Shown here piece by piece: positions 8,091 through 16,546 of a stretch of 49,590 nt of DNA. The notes below the pieces were generated by a model. That model made no database searches. It saw nothing but the letters and a program-made list of their open reading frames with translations, and had not been told where the DNA came from. The stretch's first letter is position 1, and every line of letters begins with the position of its first letter. The stretch covers positions 1-49,590 of the forward strand of contig JAUSOQ010000001.1 in the NCBI GenBank assembly GCA_030655755.1, in the 5' to 3' direction. Source of the stretch: Coriobacteriia bacterium (lineage in GTDB: Bacteria > Actinomycetota > Coriobacteriia > Anaerosomatales > Anaerosomataceae). The position numbers were made by a program, and so were the translations under genes.

Positions 8091-8837
8091 CTACCGGCCA
8101 AGAGCGCTCAACGCCGCGCCGTACGCCCCCACGATCTGAGCTTCATCAGGTATGCGCACCTCACCTGCGAATCCACCACGGATGAGCTCCACCATTGCAG
8201 GATTCTTCGCAACCCCACCGGCGAATACGAGCGGGCCGCGTACGTTCACGCGCTTGAGAGAACCGAGCGTCCGCTTGGCGATCGAGTCGTGCAGCCCCCG
8301 CGCGATCCGACCGCGGTCAACGCCTTTGTGTACGAGACCGGTGACCTCACTCTCCGCGAACACCGTGCACATCGAGGAGATCACCACACCCTCCTCGGCA
8401 GCAAGCGCGGCCTCTGCCATCTCGGCGAGTTCGAAGCCGAGAGCACGCGCCATGACTTCCAGGAACTTGCCCGTGCCAGCGGCACACTTGTCGTTCATCT
8501 CAAAGTCATCGACACCGCCGCTCGCCTTGAGAGAGATGATTTTCGTGTCCTGCCCACCGATGTCAAGCACCGATCCGGCTTCGGGATAGAGCGCTGTGGC
8601 GCCGAGCGCGTACGCCTTGATCTCGGTGACGACGGGACAGCCGAGGGCGCCCCGCGCCACATGACGCCCGTAGCCCGTGGCTACCACGATGTCGTGGTCG
8701 CCACGGGCAAGGAAGCCTTCATAGGCAGCGGCCGGATCGAACCCCGAGTCGGCGATCGCGTAGTCCGTGATGCGGCCGTCGTCCAGCCACACCGCGTCCA
8801 CACTCCGCGATCCGATATCCAGGCCGAGTACCCGCAT
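8091..8837 (-). CDS. ATP-dependent activator of a 2-hydroxyacyl-CoA-dehydratase-like/double-cubane protein (BadF/BadG/BcrA/BcrD ATPase)
   Basis: A 248-aa ASKHA-fold ATPase. Phosphate-binding loops are GLDIGSRSVDAV (start) and VLDIGGQDTKII. Between and after them are the two cysteines of the subunit-bridging [4Fe-4S] cluster, NDKCAAGTGKFLEVMA and ISSMCTVFAESE. FAGGVAKN is the adenosine loop. Homodimers of this type hydrolyse ATP to push an electron at very low potential into a partner protein. The gene lies 3 bp downstream of the HgdB-like gene, in the same order as E. coli yjiM-yjiL, so that protein is the obvious partner. Both are oxygen sensitive in known systems, in line with an anaerobic host. 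Confidence 0.88.
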   Translation of the reverse strand: MRVLGLDIGSRSVDAVWLDDGRITDYAIADSGFDPAAAYEGFLARGDHDIVVATGYGRHVARGALGCPVVTEIKAYALGATALYPEAGSVLDIGGQDTKIISLKASGGVDDFEMNDKCAAGTGKFLEVMARALGFELAEMAEAALAAEEGVVISSMCTVFAESEVTGLVHKGVDRGRIARGLHDSIAKRTLGSLKRVNVRGPLVFAGGVAKNPAMVELIRGGFAGEVRIPDEAQIVGAYGAALSALGR

Positions 8838-8840
8838 GTC

Positions 8841-10127
8841 CTACAGCATCTCCAGGAATGCCTCGACACGGGTGGTGAGCTGACCCGCATCTTCCATCGA
8901 GTAGTCGGTCTCCACCTTCAGCAGCGGCATCCCGTTCGCGCGAGCGGCCTTCTCCACCGTGTATCCCTCGAACTGATAGGGACCACAGAACTGCAGCGCG
9001 TAGTGGATGACGCCGTCGACGTTGTACTCCTCGGCCATGCGCATGATGTCGTCAACGCGTGCGTCATTCGGCGTGAAACACGCGCAGTTGATGCCGAGAT
9101 ACTTGTCCGTGATCGCCTCGAGCATCTCCTCGACGGTGTCACCGTCCTCGGCCACAAGTGTGTCGTAGTAGCGCGAGCCGGTGCACAGTTCCTCGGCCAC
9201 CACGACGCCGCCGGAGCGCTCCACGATGTCGTGGACCTTCCAGTTAGGGATGGCCATCGGCGAACCGGTGATGAGGATGCGCTTGGCCTCGGCCGGCGCC
9301 ACGCTCACGCCGGCCTGGATGCGCGCCTCGAGCTCGTCGGCGACCGCGTTCACCATCTGCGTGAAGCGCGGCACGTCATCGTAGAACGCGACCTGCACCG
9401 CAAGCAGCGCGTCCTTACCCGAGATCGGCACAGCAGCGGCCTTGCGCGCGGCGTTCAGGCGCTGGAGGGCACGGCGCTTGTCGTTGACTTCTTTGATGGC
9501 TGCCTTGAGCGATGCGACGTCCAGCGTGCGGCCGGTGAGCTCTTCGAGCTTGGCGGCAAGGCGGTCGATCTCGCTGCGCCACAGCGCGCGATCATCGGGA
9601 CGCTTCATCTGCGGCAACTCCATCACATGCGTGGGGTGCAGCTTGCCAAGCACCTCGTACGCCTTCTTCTTGCCATCGCACGTGGTCTCGCCCACAACGA
9701 GGTCGGCGCTCTCGAAATAGGGACACACCTTGCCGAGCTTGAAGCCCATGAAAGACTTGATGAGCGCACAGGTGTTGCGCGGCATTACCTGCTCCACTTC
9801 GGGGAACGCCCACTCGGCGCCCGCGCACAGACCGATCGACTGGCCACCGAGCGCACGGATGATCTCCTCGGGCACATACACGCAGAATGTGCCGATGATG
9901 CTGCCACCGTCGGCCTTGTGGTCCTGCAGCTCGCGAATGCGCAGACTGTGGATCTCGCTCATCACGAAGTCGAAGTAGCTCATCCCCTCGGGACGGTTCT
10001 TCTGGGATAGGTAGACAGACTCGTACGCCGGGCCGATGGCCTTCAGCAGCGCACAGTGCGCAGGAACGTTCAGACCAAGCTCCTCCCACATCTCGGTGTA
10101 GTCAACAGTCTCGACGTTGTCCGACAT
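8841..10127 (-). CDS. Double-cubane-cluster protein (HgdB/BcrBC-like, YjiM type)
   Basis: A 428-aa protein of the 2-hydroxyacyl-CoA dehydratase subunit D family. Cysteine motifs include GTFCVYVPEE, GLCAGAEWAF, RNTCALIKS, VCPYFESADLVVGETTCDGKKK, NCACFTPNDARV and YALQFCGPYQFEGY. The ETTCDGKKK and LIKS signatures, and the presence of one subunit gene instead of two, match double-cubane-cluster proteins. These use an [8Fe-9S] centre to reduce small, hard-to-reduce molecules in vitro; the natural substrate is unknown. The ATG at 10127 was chosen for its AAGGGGG ribosome site 6 nt upstream; the longer reading frame lacks a better start. A good promoter precedes it. A classical CoA dehydratase cannot be excluded, but no partner subunit or CoA transferase is nearby. 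Confidence 0.82.
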   Translation of the reverse strand: MSDNVETVDYTEMWEELGLNVPAHCALLKAIGPAYESVYLSQKNRPEGMSYFDFVMSEIHSLRIRELQDHKADGGSIIGTFCVYVPEEIIRALGGQSIGLCAGAEWAFPEVEQVMPRNTCALIKSFMGFKLGKVCPYFESADLVVGETTCDGKKKAYEVLGKLHPTHVMELPQMKRPDDRALWRSEIDRLAAKLEELTGRTLDVASLKAAIKEVNDKRRALQRLNAARKAAAVPISGKDALLAVQVAFYDDVPRFTQMVNAVADELEARIQAGVSVAPAEAKRILITGSPMAIPNWKVHDIVERSGGVVVAEELCTGSRYYDTLVAEDGDTVEEMLEAITDKYLGINCACFTPNDARVDDIMRMAEEYNVDGVIHYALQFCGPYQFEGYTVEKAARANGMPLLKVETDYSMEDAGQLTTRVEAFLEML

Positions 10128-10176
10128 GCCGAACCCCCTTCGCCATTCGTGTGGCTGATACTCCTCATTGGTTATC

Positions 10177-10205
10177 CTTATAGCAGAAGGCGCAGGCCAT
10201 GTCGA
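10177..10205 (-). promoter_or_regulatory. Promoter of the double-cubane protein/activator operon
   Basis: On the minus strand TCGACA (10200-10205) and TATAAG (10177-10182) are 17 bp apart, close to the sigma-70 consensus. It lies between the pheA stop and the operon start, about 50 nt before the ATG at 10127. Confidence 0.5.
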
Positions 10206-10222
10206 GCTTCCACGGAGCGCGA

Positions 10223-11044
10223 TTATCGAGCGTTGGGATAACTGCCGAGCAGCTTGACGGTGCGCAGTTTGAGACGCAGGCACTCGAGTGCCAGCGCGAC
10301 CGCTTCGTCCTCTACATGTCCCTCGAGATCCACGTAGAACATGTACTCGCCCAACGCCCGCCTGGTGGGACGCGACTGTATCTTGGTCAGGTTGATCTGC
10401 CCGAAGGCGAACTCGGAGAGGATCATGAGCAGGGTACCCGGCTTGTCCTGATGCATGAACAGCGCGACGGAGGTCTTATCGTGCCCTGTACGCGGCTGAA
10501 TGTCCTTGCCAAGAAGGATGAAGCGCGTCTGGTTGCCCTCGAAATCCTCGATGTCCTTGTGCAGGATCACCCCGCCGTACACCTCGGCAGATAGAGCGGT
10601 GCCGACCGAGGCCAGGCCCGGCTCCGCGACGGCCTTCATCGCCGCCTCGGCAGTGGAGTTCGCAGCCACTATAGGACGTCCGGACAGGTTCTCAGCAAGC
10701 CAGCGACGACACTGGGCGGTCGCGATCGGGATACTCACGACTGCGGTGACGTCATCTAAGGTGATACCGGGTGCGGCGATGAGCGCATGGTGGATGTCAC
10801 GCACGATCTCGCGCTGGATGTAGAGTCCCGTGTCGAAGGCGAGTGCATCGAGTGTCGCGTTGACGCTTCCTTCGAGAGAGTTCTCGATGGGTACGACGCC
10901 ATACTCGGCTCGACCATCGGAAGCGGCGGCGAAGACATCGTCGATGGTCGGACACGGCACCGGCTCGATGTCGGGAAGCTCAAGCGCAAGCAGGGCCTCT
11001 TCGGTGAACGTGCCGATCGGGCCGAGAAAGGCGCACCTGGTCAC
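10223..11044 (-). CDS. pheA: Prephenate dehydratase
   Basis: A 273-aa monofunctional enzyme converting prephenate to phenylpyruvate in phenylalanine synthesis. The periplasmic-binding-like catalytic fold opens with CAFLGPIGTFTEEAL. It contains GVVPIENSLEGSVNATLD and the catalytic TRF motif (NQTRFILLG). The C-terminal ACT domain (about 190-270, DKTSVALFMHQDKPGTL then IQSRPTRRALGEYMFYVD) gives Phe feedback control. There is no chorismate mutase domain. The start is a GTG (11042-11044) overlapping the TGA of the diguanylate cyclase gene upstream (GTGA), so translation is probably coupled to it. That is an unusual partner for an amino-acid gene. Confidence 0.93.
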   Translation of the reverse strand: MTRCAFLGPIGTFTEEALLALELPDIEPVPCPTIDDVFAAASDGRAEYGVVPIENSLEGSVNATLDALAFDTGLYIQREIVRDIHHALIAAPGITLDDVTAVVSIPIATAQCRRWLAENLSGRPIVAANSTAEAAMKAVAEPGLASVGTALSAEVYGGVILHKDIEDFEGNQTRFILLGKDIQPRTGHDKTSVALFMHQDKPGTLLMILSEFAFGQINLTKIQSRPTRRALGEYMFYVDLEGHVEDEAVALALECLRLKLRTVKLLGSYPNAR

Positions 11045-12609
11045 GGTCTCAACTCCTCATCAGGGTCGACGTCGAGTCTGCTCAGACGGATCCTTGGCGC
11101 TCTGACGCGATCCTTGCCGGTGTTCTTCGACTGGTACAGCGCGTCATCCGCCTGCCGCAGAAGTGACTCTTTGTCTTCGGCATGGAGCGGCATATTGGCT
11201 ATGCCGACGCTCACGGTGACGTGGATCGTGGACTCCCCCTCCGCGTCAAAGAAGCGGTGGAAGCTCACGGCCTCGCGGACCTTCTCGGCCACGATGAACG
11301 CGCCCGAAGCATCCGTCTCGGGCAGTATCACCGAGAACTCCTCGCCGCCATAACGCGCGACGATGTCGACCTCACGCACGGTCATCTTGATGACTCTGCC
11401 GATGGCGGCCAGAACACCGTCACCCACAAGATGCCCGTAGGTGTCATTGACGGCCTTGAAGTCGTCGATATCGAGCATCAAGAACGAGAACTGCTTGCCA
11501 TACCGACTGGCGCGGCCGATCTCATCATCAAGTCGCTGCTGGAGATAGCGGTAGTTGTAGAGGTCGGTCAGCTCGTCGGTGATGGCGAGACGTTTCGTCA
11601 GCTTATAGAGGCGCGAGTTCTCCACCGCCACGACGAGTTCCGCGGCGACCGCCTGCAACACGATGCGATCGTCAGTGCCGAGCGTGTCGATCGCCTCGCT
11701 GTCGGCGCAGAACACCACGATCATCTGGTTGTGGTCGAGCAGCTCCATGCAGGCGAAATGTTCGTCATAGATACCGAGATCACCGGTCGTGAAGTCGATC
11801 TGTCCGTACGCGCTCGAGGAGATATCGGCACGCAGACCCTTGCTGGCCGAGAACAACGTCTGACCCTTGGCCTTGTCGATGACGAAGATACACGCCGCGG
11901 AGATGTCTATGACCTTCTGCAGCGTCTCGAGTACGACCGGTCCCACCGCGTCGAAATCGAGTGTCGAGTGGATGATCTCGGTTATCTCGGCGATCGCGCG
12001 GAGTTCGGCGACGCTCCGTTCGAGCCGGGCGTTGAGTTCGGATGTATCGTCGACGCGCTCCTCGGCCTCATCCGCGCGATACGACTGCCGCTCCATCATA
12101 AGACCGACGAACCAGCCGATGGCGAGCACGCCGCAGACCTTCATGGTGATGAAGAGCACGCGCACCACCGACATGTCCAGTGACGGATCGGCGAAACGTC
12201 CGATGAGATAAGCCATGACGAGGAACGCCGAGTAAGTCCAGGAACGCGCCCTGCGAAACACCATCGCGTAGAACATCGACTCGAGCATCACCCAGACGTA
12301 GAAGGGGTCGTGCCAGACAGACGTCGCGAGCACCAGGGCGCCGAGCGCCACGCAGTCGAATGGCAGCGTGAAGTGCACGAGGCGCTGGAGATCGAGGTCC
12401 GGCACGACCATGTGCGCGATGCCGATACCGATCGTGTACAGCACCCAGGCGCCCATACCCACAAGAAAGGCCGCGTGCTCCAGAGATGTGGAGATATCCT
12501 TGGCCCAGAGAAGGTACACCCCGATCAAGAACACCGACGCGACGCTCCTGACCAACAGGAACGCCGAGCTGTTGAGTTCGATACGACCTGTGTCCGGGGA
12601 AGGAGCCAC
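11041..12609 (-). CDS. Membrane-anchored GAF-GGDEF diguanylate cyclase
   Basis: About 522 aa. Five to six hydrophobic helices (first 180 residues) are followed by a short coiled coil, a GAF-like domain (about 200-350), and a GGDEF domain ending the protein. The active-site motif is RYGGEEFSVILPE. The inhibitory I-site RxxD (REVD) sits five residues before it, so product feedback by c-di-GMP is expected. It makes c-di-GMP in response to a signal bound by the GAF or membrane region. An in-frame TTG exists at 12642, but GTG at 12609 has GAAGGG 8 nt upstream and is preferred. It is the first gene of a two-gene unit with pheA. An EAL protein that could degrade the product is encoded at 29961. Confidence 0.85.
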   Translation of the reverse strand: MAPSPDTGRIELNSSAFLLVRSVASVFLIGVYLLWAKDISTSLEHAAFLVGMGAWVLYTIGIGIAHMVVPDLDLQRLVHFTLPFDCVALGALVLATSVWHDPFYVWVMLESMFYAMVFRRARSWTYSAFLVMAYLIGRFADPSLDMSVVRVLFITMKVCGVLAIGWFVGLMMERQSYRADEAEERVDDTSELNARLERSVAELRAIAEITEIIHSTLDFDAVGPVVLETLQKVIDISAACIFVIDKAKGQTLFSASKGLRADISSSAYGQIDFTTGDLGIYDEHFACMELLDHNQMIVVFCADSEAIDTLGTDDRIVLQAVAAELVVAVENSRLYKLTKRLAITDELTDLYNYRYLQQRLDDEIGRASRYGKQFSFLMLDIDDFKAVNDTYGHLVGDGVLAAIGRVIKMTVREVDIVARYGGEEFSVILPETDASGAFIVAEKVREAVSFHRFFDAEGESTIHVTVSVGIANMPLHAEDKESLLRQADDALYQSKNTGKDRVRAPRIRLSRLDVDPDEELRP

Positions 12610-12714
12610 GCAGCGTGCCCTTCGAATAGCGGGTATTCTCAAATGAGTATAACCTTCACGAGGATCATCGCGTCAGCGACAAAGCCCCGGAAACGAACCG
12701 CACGGAGGAACTCA

Positions 12715-13479
12715 ATGGACCCGGACGAACTGCGCTCCTTGCTTCAGGCCGTGGCCAGCGGCGAACACGACGTAGAAGAAGCGGCAAGACGACTCTCCTC
12801 GCTGTCCTTCGCCGATCTCGGCGATACAAAGGTCGATCATCATCGCGGAGTGCGCTGCGGCTTCGCCGAGGTGATCTTCTGCCAGGGCAAGACGCCCTCA
12901 CAGGTGCGCTCCATCACGCGCGAGATGCTCGAGCATGGTGACGTCGTGTTGGGTACACGTGCGACCGCGGCGCACTTCCAGGCGGTCGCCCAGTTCGCGC
13001 TCGACGCGCGCTACTTCGAAGAGCCGGGGCTGCTCGTCGTCGATCGTCGTGAGACGCGACCCGCAGTGGGCCACATCGTCGTCGCTTCCGGCGGTACCGC
13101 CGACGTGCCGGTGGCCGAGGAAGCTGCGATCTCCGCCGAGGTGATGGGCAACCGCGTGACCCGCATCTACGACGTGGGCGTGGCCGGCGTCCACCGCTTA
13201 CTCGCACACCAGGAGGTCCTGCGGGACGCCAGCGTCATCATCGCGGTCGCCGGTATGGAGGGAGCACTCCCTTCGCTCGTGGCCGGACTCGTGGCGTGTC
13301 CCGTCGTCGCGGTGCCGACATCCGTGGGCTATGGCGCTTCCTTTGGCGGCATCTCGGCCCTGCTCACGATGCTCAACTCCTGTGCCTCGGGCATAGGGGT
13401 CGTCAACATCGACAACGGCTTCGGTGCGGCTGCGCTCGCGAGCCGCATCAATCACGCGGCGGCGGCAGAACCACGATGA
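12715..13479 (+). CDS. larB: Nickel-pincer cofactor biosynthesis protein LarB
   Basis: A 254-aa AIR-carboxylase-like protein. In lactobacilli LarB carboxylates the pyridinium ring of nicotinic acid adenine dinucleotide and opens its phosphoanhydride, the first step to the nickel-pincer nucleotide. The C-terminal PurE-like half shows VASGGTADVPVAEEA, DVGVAGVHRL, VAGMEGALPSLVAGL and PTSVGYGASFGGISALLTML. The start has GGAGG 7 nt upstream. Its TGA overlaps the larC start (ATGA), forming a larBC operon. LarE (sulfurtransferase) and LarA (racemase) are not in the window. Confidence 0.9.
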   Translation: MDPDELRSLLQAVASGEHDVEEAARRLSSLSFADLGDTKVDHHRGVRCGFAEVIFCQGKTPSQVRSITREMLEHGDVVLGTRATAAHFQAVAQFALDARYFEEPGLLVVDRRETRPAVGHIVVASGGTADVPVAEEAAISAEVMGNRVTRIYDVGVAGVHRLLAHQEVLRDASVIIAVAGMEGALPSLVAGLVACPVVAVPTSVGYGASFGGISALLTMLNSCASGIGVVNIDNGFGAAALASRINHAAAAEPR

Positions 13480-14651
13480 TCGCCTACCTCGACTGCGCCA
13501 CCGGCGCCAGCGGTGACAAGCTCCTCTCGGCGTTACTCGACGCAGGTTTCGACATCGATGCGCTGCGAGAAGCCCTCGTAGGCCTCGGCCTCGGCCACGT
13601 GCATGTCGAGACTACGGAAGTCACGCGGGGCGGAGTGCGCGGCCTGCACTTCGCTGTAGAAGCGCCGGACGATCATGCACACCGGCACTGGAGCGACATC
13701 CGCGCGCTCATCGAAGGTGCAGCGCTGCCGGAAACGGTGCGCAAGAAAGCGCTCGCAACGTTCGCGCTCATCGCGGAGGCGGAAGCGACCGTGCACGACA
13801 CCACGCCGGAGCAGGTGCACTTCCACGAAGTGGGCGCGATCGACAGCATCGTCGACATCGTGGGTGTGGCGCTCGGCATGCACTCGCTGGGGATCGAGGA
13901 CCTCGTCTCCTCCGTGGTGGCGGTCGGCAGCGGTACGGTCGACACCGAGCATGGCGTGCTCCCCGTTCCCGCTCCTGCAACGGCACTCCTGCTCGTTGGG
14001 ATCCCCGTCACCAGCACCGATCTTGCGGGCGAACTCACGACGCCCACCGGCGCCGCACTTGTGCGCGTACACGCGAGCGCATTCGGCCCTATGCCGCCTA
14101 TGACTCTGCGCCGGGTCGGCCACGGAGCCGGGACCCGCGAACTGACGCGACCCAACATCGCGCGCCTCATGCTCGGTGAACCCATCGCCCGGACACACCG
14201 CGACACTGATGGCGTGGTGGTTCTTGAGAGTACGATCGACCATCTGAGTGGAGAGCAGCTCGCCTATGCGGCTGACCGCCTGCGCGAGACGGCCGCGCTG
14301 GACGTGTGGATGACCCCTGTCGTGATGAAGAAGGGTCGCCCGGCGGTCGTGTTGAGCGCGCTTGCGCGCCCCGAGGACTCAAGCACGGTCGCGCACGCCT
14401 TCCTCGCCCAGACCGGGACACTCGGGGTGCGCATACTCCCCGCCGATCGCGTGATCGCCCCGCGAAGAGAGCTCACGCTGGAGACCAGCATGGGACCCGT
14501 ACGCTTCAAGATCTCCGACGCACCCGGTGCGATACCTCGCGTACGTGCGGAATCCGACGACTGCGCAAGACTCGCGCGCGAGCGCGACATGGCCGTAGCG
14601 GAGGTCGCACGTGTTCTGGCCGAAGAGGCCGATGGGCTTCTCGGGACATAG
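13476..14651 (+). CDS. larC: Nickel-pincer cofactor nickel insertase LarC, single-chain form
   Basis: A 391-aa CTP-dependent nickel chelatase that loads nickel into the pincer nucleotide. The family N-terminus AYLDCATGASGDKLLSALLD is followed by HFHEVGAIDSIVDIVG and GELTTPTGAALV, and the C-terminal half has MKKGRPAVVLS and TGTLGVRI. In Lactiplantibacillus plantarum this protein is made from two frames (larC1/larC2) by ribosomal frameshifting. Here it is one uninterrupted frame. The ATG overlaps the larB stop. A strong hairpin begins one base after the stop. Confidence 0.9.
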   Translation: MIAYLDCATGASGDKLLSALLDAGFDIDALREALVGLGLGHVHVETTEVTRGGVRGLHFAVEAPDDHAHRHWSDIRALIEGAALPETVRKKALATFALIAEAEATVHDTTPEQVHFHEVGAIDSIVDIVGVALGMHSLGIEDLVSSVVAVGSGTVDTEHGVLPVPAPATALLLVGIPVTSTDLAGELTTPTGAALVRVHASAFGPMPPMTLRRVGHGAGTRELTRPNIARLMLGEPIARTHRDTDGVVVLESTIDHLSGEQLAYAADRLRETAALDVWMTPVVMKKGRPAVVLSALARPEDSSTVAHAFLAQTGTLGVRILPADRVIAPRRELTLETSMGPVRFKISDAPGAIPRVRAESDDCARLARERDMAVAEVARVLAEEADGLLGT

Positions 14652-14684
14652 GAGAACCCGCTCGAGGGGCTCGAACGGGTTCTC
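14652..14684 (+). terminator. Hairpin terminator after larBC
   Basis: GAGAACCCG (14652-14660) pairs with CGGGTTCTC (14676-14684); TCGA/TCGA extends the stem and leaves a small loop. The hairpin begins directly after the larC TAG. The U-run is weak (TCATCGTA), so it may be an L-shaped, GC-type actinobacterial terminator. Confidence 0.6.
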
Positions 14685-14836
14685 ATCGTAGCCAGCTGTA
14701 TGTTTCCAGCGCCCGCGGCCACGGTTCTCGACGCTGGCGTCCCCGCAGGAACGCCTAGAGGGTCTTGCCCTATACATCGGAGGACCGCCACCTCACGTTT
14801 ATGGCCACCTGACGAGCGGCGACTCCCGGTAATCCG

Positions 14837-15646
14837 TCACATGACCCGGTAGCGTCCGCAGCTCTGTGACAGGAACCCCTCGGCCACCAGAGCAGCGAGG
14901 ACCTCGGCCACACGATCCGGTTCGAACACAACGGTATCGACCAGCTCCTCTGCCGTGAGACCAGGCCTGTCGACAAGCGCCCGGAGTATCCGCCCGCGCA
15001 GCTGGCGCGTCGAACCCTCGAAGCGGGACTGCTTGACGTGATGGCGGCTGCGGCGGCTCGGGTTGGGAAGCATCCTCTTGAGCTCGGTGCCGTAGTCCAT
15101 GAGCGCGTAGTACCACTCGCGCGGATCCTCCCTGTCCATCGTCGCTTCGACGAGCGGGAGGATGGCCGAGTCGGGTACACCTTCGGCGTCTTCGAAGAAG
15201 TGGTGCAGGTAGACCGTGCGGATGTTCGTCTCGATGAAGGGCACGCCCACGTCGAACGCGAAGGCGAGGACCTGCGCCGCAGTCGCGTGACCGATGCCCG
15301 GGAGCGCCATCAGACCTTCTAGCGTGTGCGGAAGGCAGCCATCATGCTCGGCCACCACGATCTCAGCAGCACGCTTGAGCGACTTGGCGCGACGGTTGTA
15401 GCCCAGACCGCTCCACACTCGAAGCACGTCTTCGAGCGACGAGGCGGCCAAGGACTCGAAGTCGGGGAACTCGTCACAGAACTCCTCCCACTTGCCCATC
15501 ACCCGTAAGACCTGCGTCTGCTGTAGCATGACCTCAGAGACGAGGATCCCGTACGGATCGCATGTTCGACGCCACGGGAGATCGCGGCCGTGCGCGGCGT
15601 AGTGTTCGGCTACCGTCTGTTTGAATAGTCCGAGCGACTCTTCCAT
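14837..15646 (-). CDS. MutY-like A/G adenine DNA glycosylase apparently lacking the Fe-S cluster
   Basis: A 269-aa HhH-GPD glycosylase predicted to remove adenine mispaired with 8-oxoguanine. The catalytic Glu lies in LVSEVMLQQTQV, and a helix-hairpin-helix is seen at ALPGIGHATAAQVLAFAF, with NIRTVYLHHF following. The residue equivalent to the helicase-type Asp is in the same domain. After MDYGTELKRMLPNPSRR, where MutY and endonuclease III have a C-x6-C-x2-C-x5-C cluster, there are no cysteines. There is also no NUDIX-like C-terminal domain; about 60 residues resembling a winged helix replace it. The ATG at 15646 gives the natural family N-terminus. Confidence 0.75.
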   Translation of the reverse strand: MEESLGLFKQTVAEHYAAHGRDLPWRRTCDPYGILVSEVMLQQTQVLRVMGKWEEFCDEFPDFESLAASSLEDVLRVWSGLGYNRRAKSLKRAAEIVVAEHDGCLPHTLEGLMALPGIGHATAAQVLAFAFDVGVPFIETNIRTVYLHHFFEDAEGVPDSAILPLVEATMDREDPREWYYALMDYGTELKRMLPNPSRRSRHHVKQSRFEGSTRQLRGRILRALVDRPGLTAEELVDTVVFEPDRVAEVLAALVAEGFLSQSCGRYRVM

Positions 15647-15781
15647 GGGGCCCTTTCAGGCAGGCGCCTCGTGACTGTATCCTACGCGATGCAGCACGTC
15701 GCGTGCCGCTTGCGGTGGTGCCCTGGGCATATCTTAGGTAGATTTGCAGACAGTCACTTCTCACCGGATCGGGGTGTTCAC

Positions 15782-16546
15782 ATGGATCTTGATCGGCAAC
15801 AGCCGCTGCTCGTCATCGAGAACCTGCACGTCGCCGTTGGCGGAAGTGAGGTCCTGCGCGGTATCAACCTCTCGATCAACGAGGGCGAGACGCACGTATT
15901 GCTCGGCCCCAACGGCGGCGGCAAGACGACGCTGCTCAACACGATCGTCGGACTGCCCGGTTACCGGATCACGCAGGGTAGCATCACCTTCAAGGGCACG
16001 GACCTGGCCGACCTCGAGATCGATGAGCGCGCGCGACTCGGTATCGGCGTCGCGTTCCAGCGACCACCCGCAGTACGCGGCATCAAGCTGCGCCAGCTCA
16101 TCGAGGTCGCCGCCGGAGAGGGTGACCACGAGGTCCTGCTCGCCGACCTTATCGGCGACCTTTCGCTGCTCAAGATGGTCGACCGGGACGTGAACATGGG
16201 GTTCTCCGGCGGCGAGATGAAGCGCTCCGAGATGGCGCAGCTCATCGCCCAGGCGCCCGAGCTGACACTCTTCGACGAGCCTGAGTCCGGTGTCGACCTC
16301 GACAACATAGCGGTCGTCGGCAAGGCGATGAACCGCCTCCTTAAGGCCGAGCGGGTCGGCAAGGGCACCCGCGCCGGGCTCATCGTCACACACACCGGAC
16401 ATATCCTCGAGTACGTGAACGCTGACATCGGGCATGTGCTCTACAACGGCAAGCTCGCCTGCAAGGGCAACCCGCTCGACTTGATCGGCGAGATAGGCAA
16501 GCACGGCTACGGCAAGTGTGTGGAGTGTGCGATATGCCAGATGTAG
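15782..16546 (+). CDS. sufC: SUF-type Fe-S assembly ATPase SufC (SMS-like)
   Basis: A 254-aa cytosolic ABC ATPase that powers Fe-S cluster assembly on its SufB partner. Walker A is GPNGGGKTTLL, the Q-loop VAFQRPPAV, the signature MGFSGGEMKRSEM and Walker B ELTLFDEPESGVD, all intact. The C-terminus ends CVECAICQM, a Cys-rich tail not present in E. coli SufC. The ATG at 15782 matches the family N-terminus. The sufB-like gene starts inside its last codons (12-bp overlap at 16534). No sufD, sufS or sufU follows, so this resembles the two-gene minimal SUF (SmsC-SmsB) arrangement of anaerobes. Confidence 0.9.
   Translation: MDLDRQQPLLVIENLHVAVGGSEVLRGINLSINEGETHVLLGPNGGGKTTLLNTIVGLPGYRITQGSITFKGTDLADLEIDERARLGIGVAFQRPPAVRGIKLRQLIEVAAGEGDHEVLLADLIGDLSLLKMVDRDVNMGFSGGEMKRSEMAQLIAQAPELTLFDEPESGVDLDNIAVVGKAMNRLLKAERVGKGTRAGLIVTHTGHILEYVNADIGHVLYNGKLACKGNPLDLIGEIGKHGYGKCVECAICQM

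Noticed and set aside
7953-10010. 685-codon plus-strand open frame
   Set aside because: It lies antisense to the activator and double-cubane genes, is rich in His/Arg/Glu/Val as expected of a GC-rich mirror frame, and has no domain or ribosome site.
11182-12183. 333-codon plus-strand open frame
   Set aside because: Antisense of the GGDEF gene; repetitive DDxH/RHxEL composition typical of a shadow frame.
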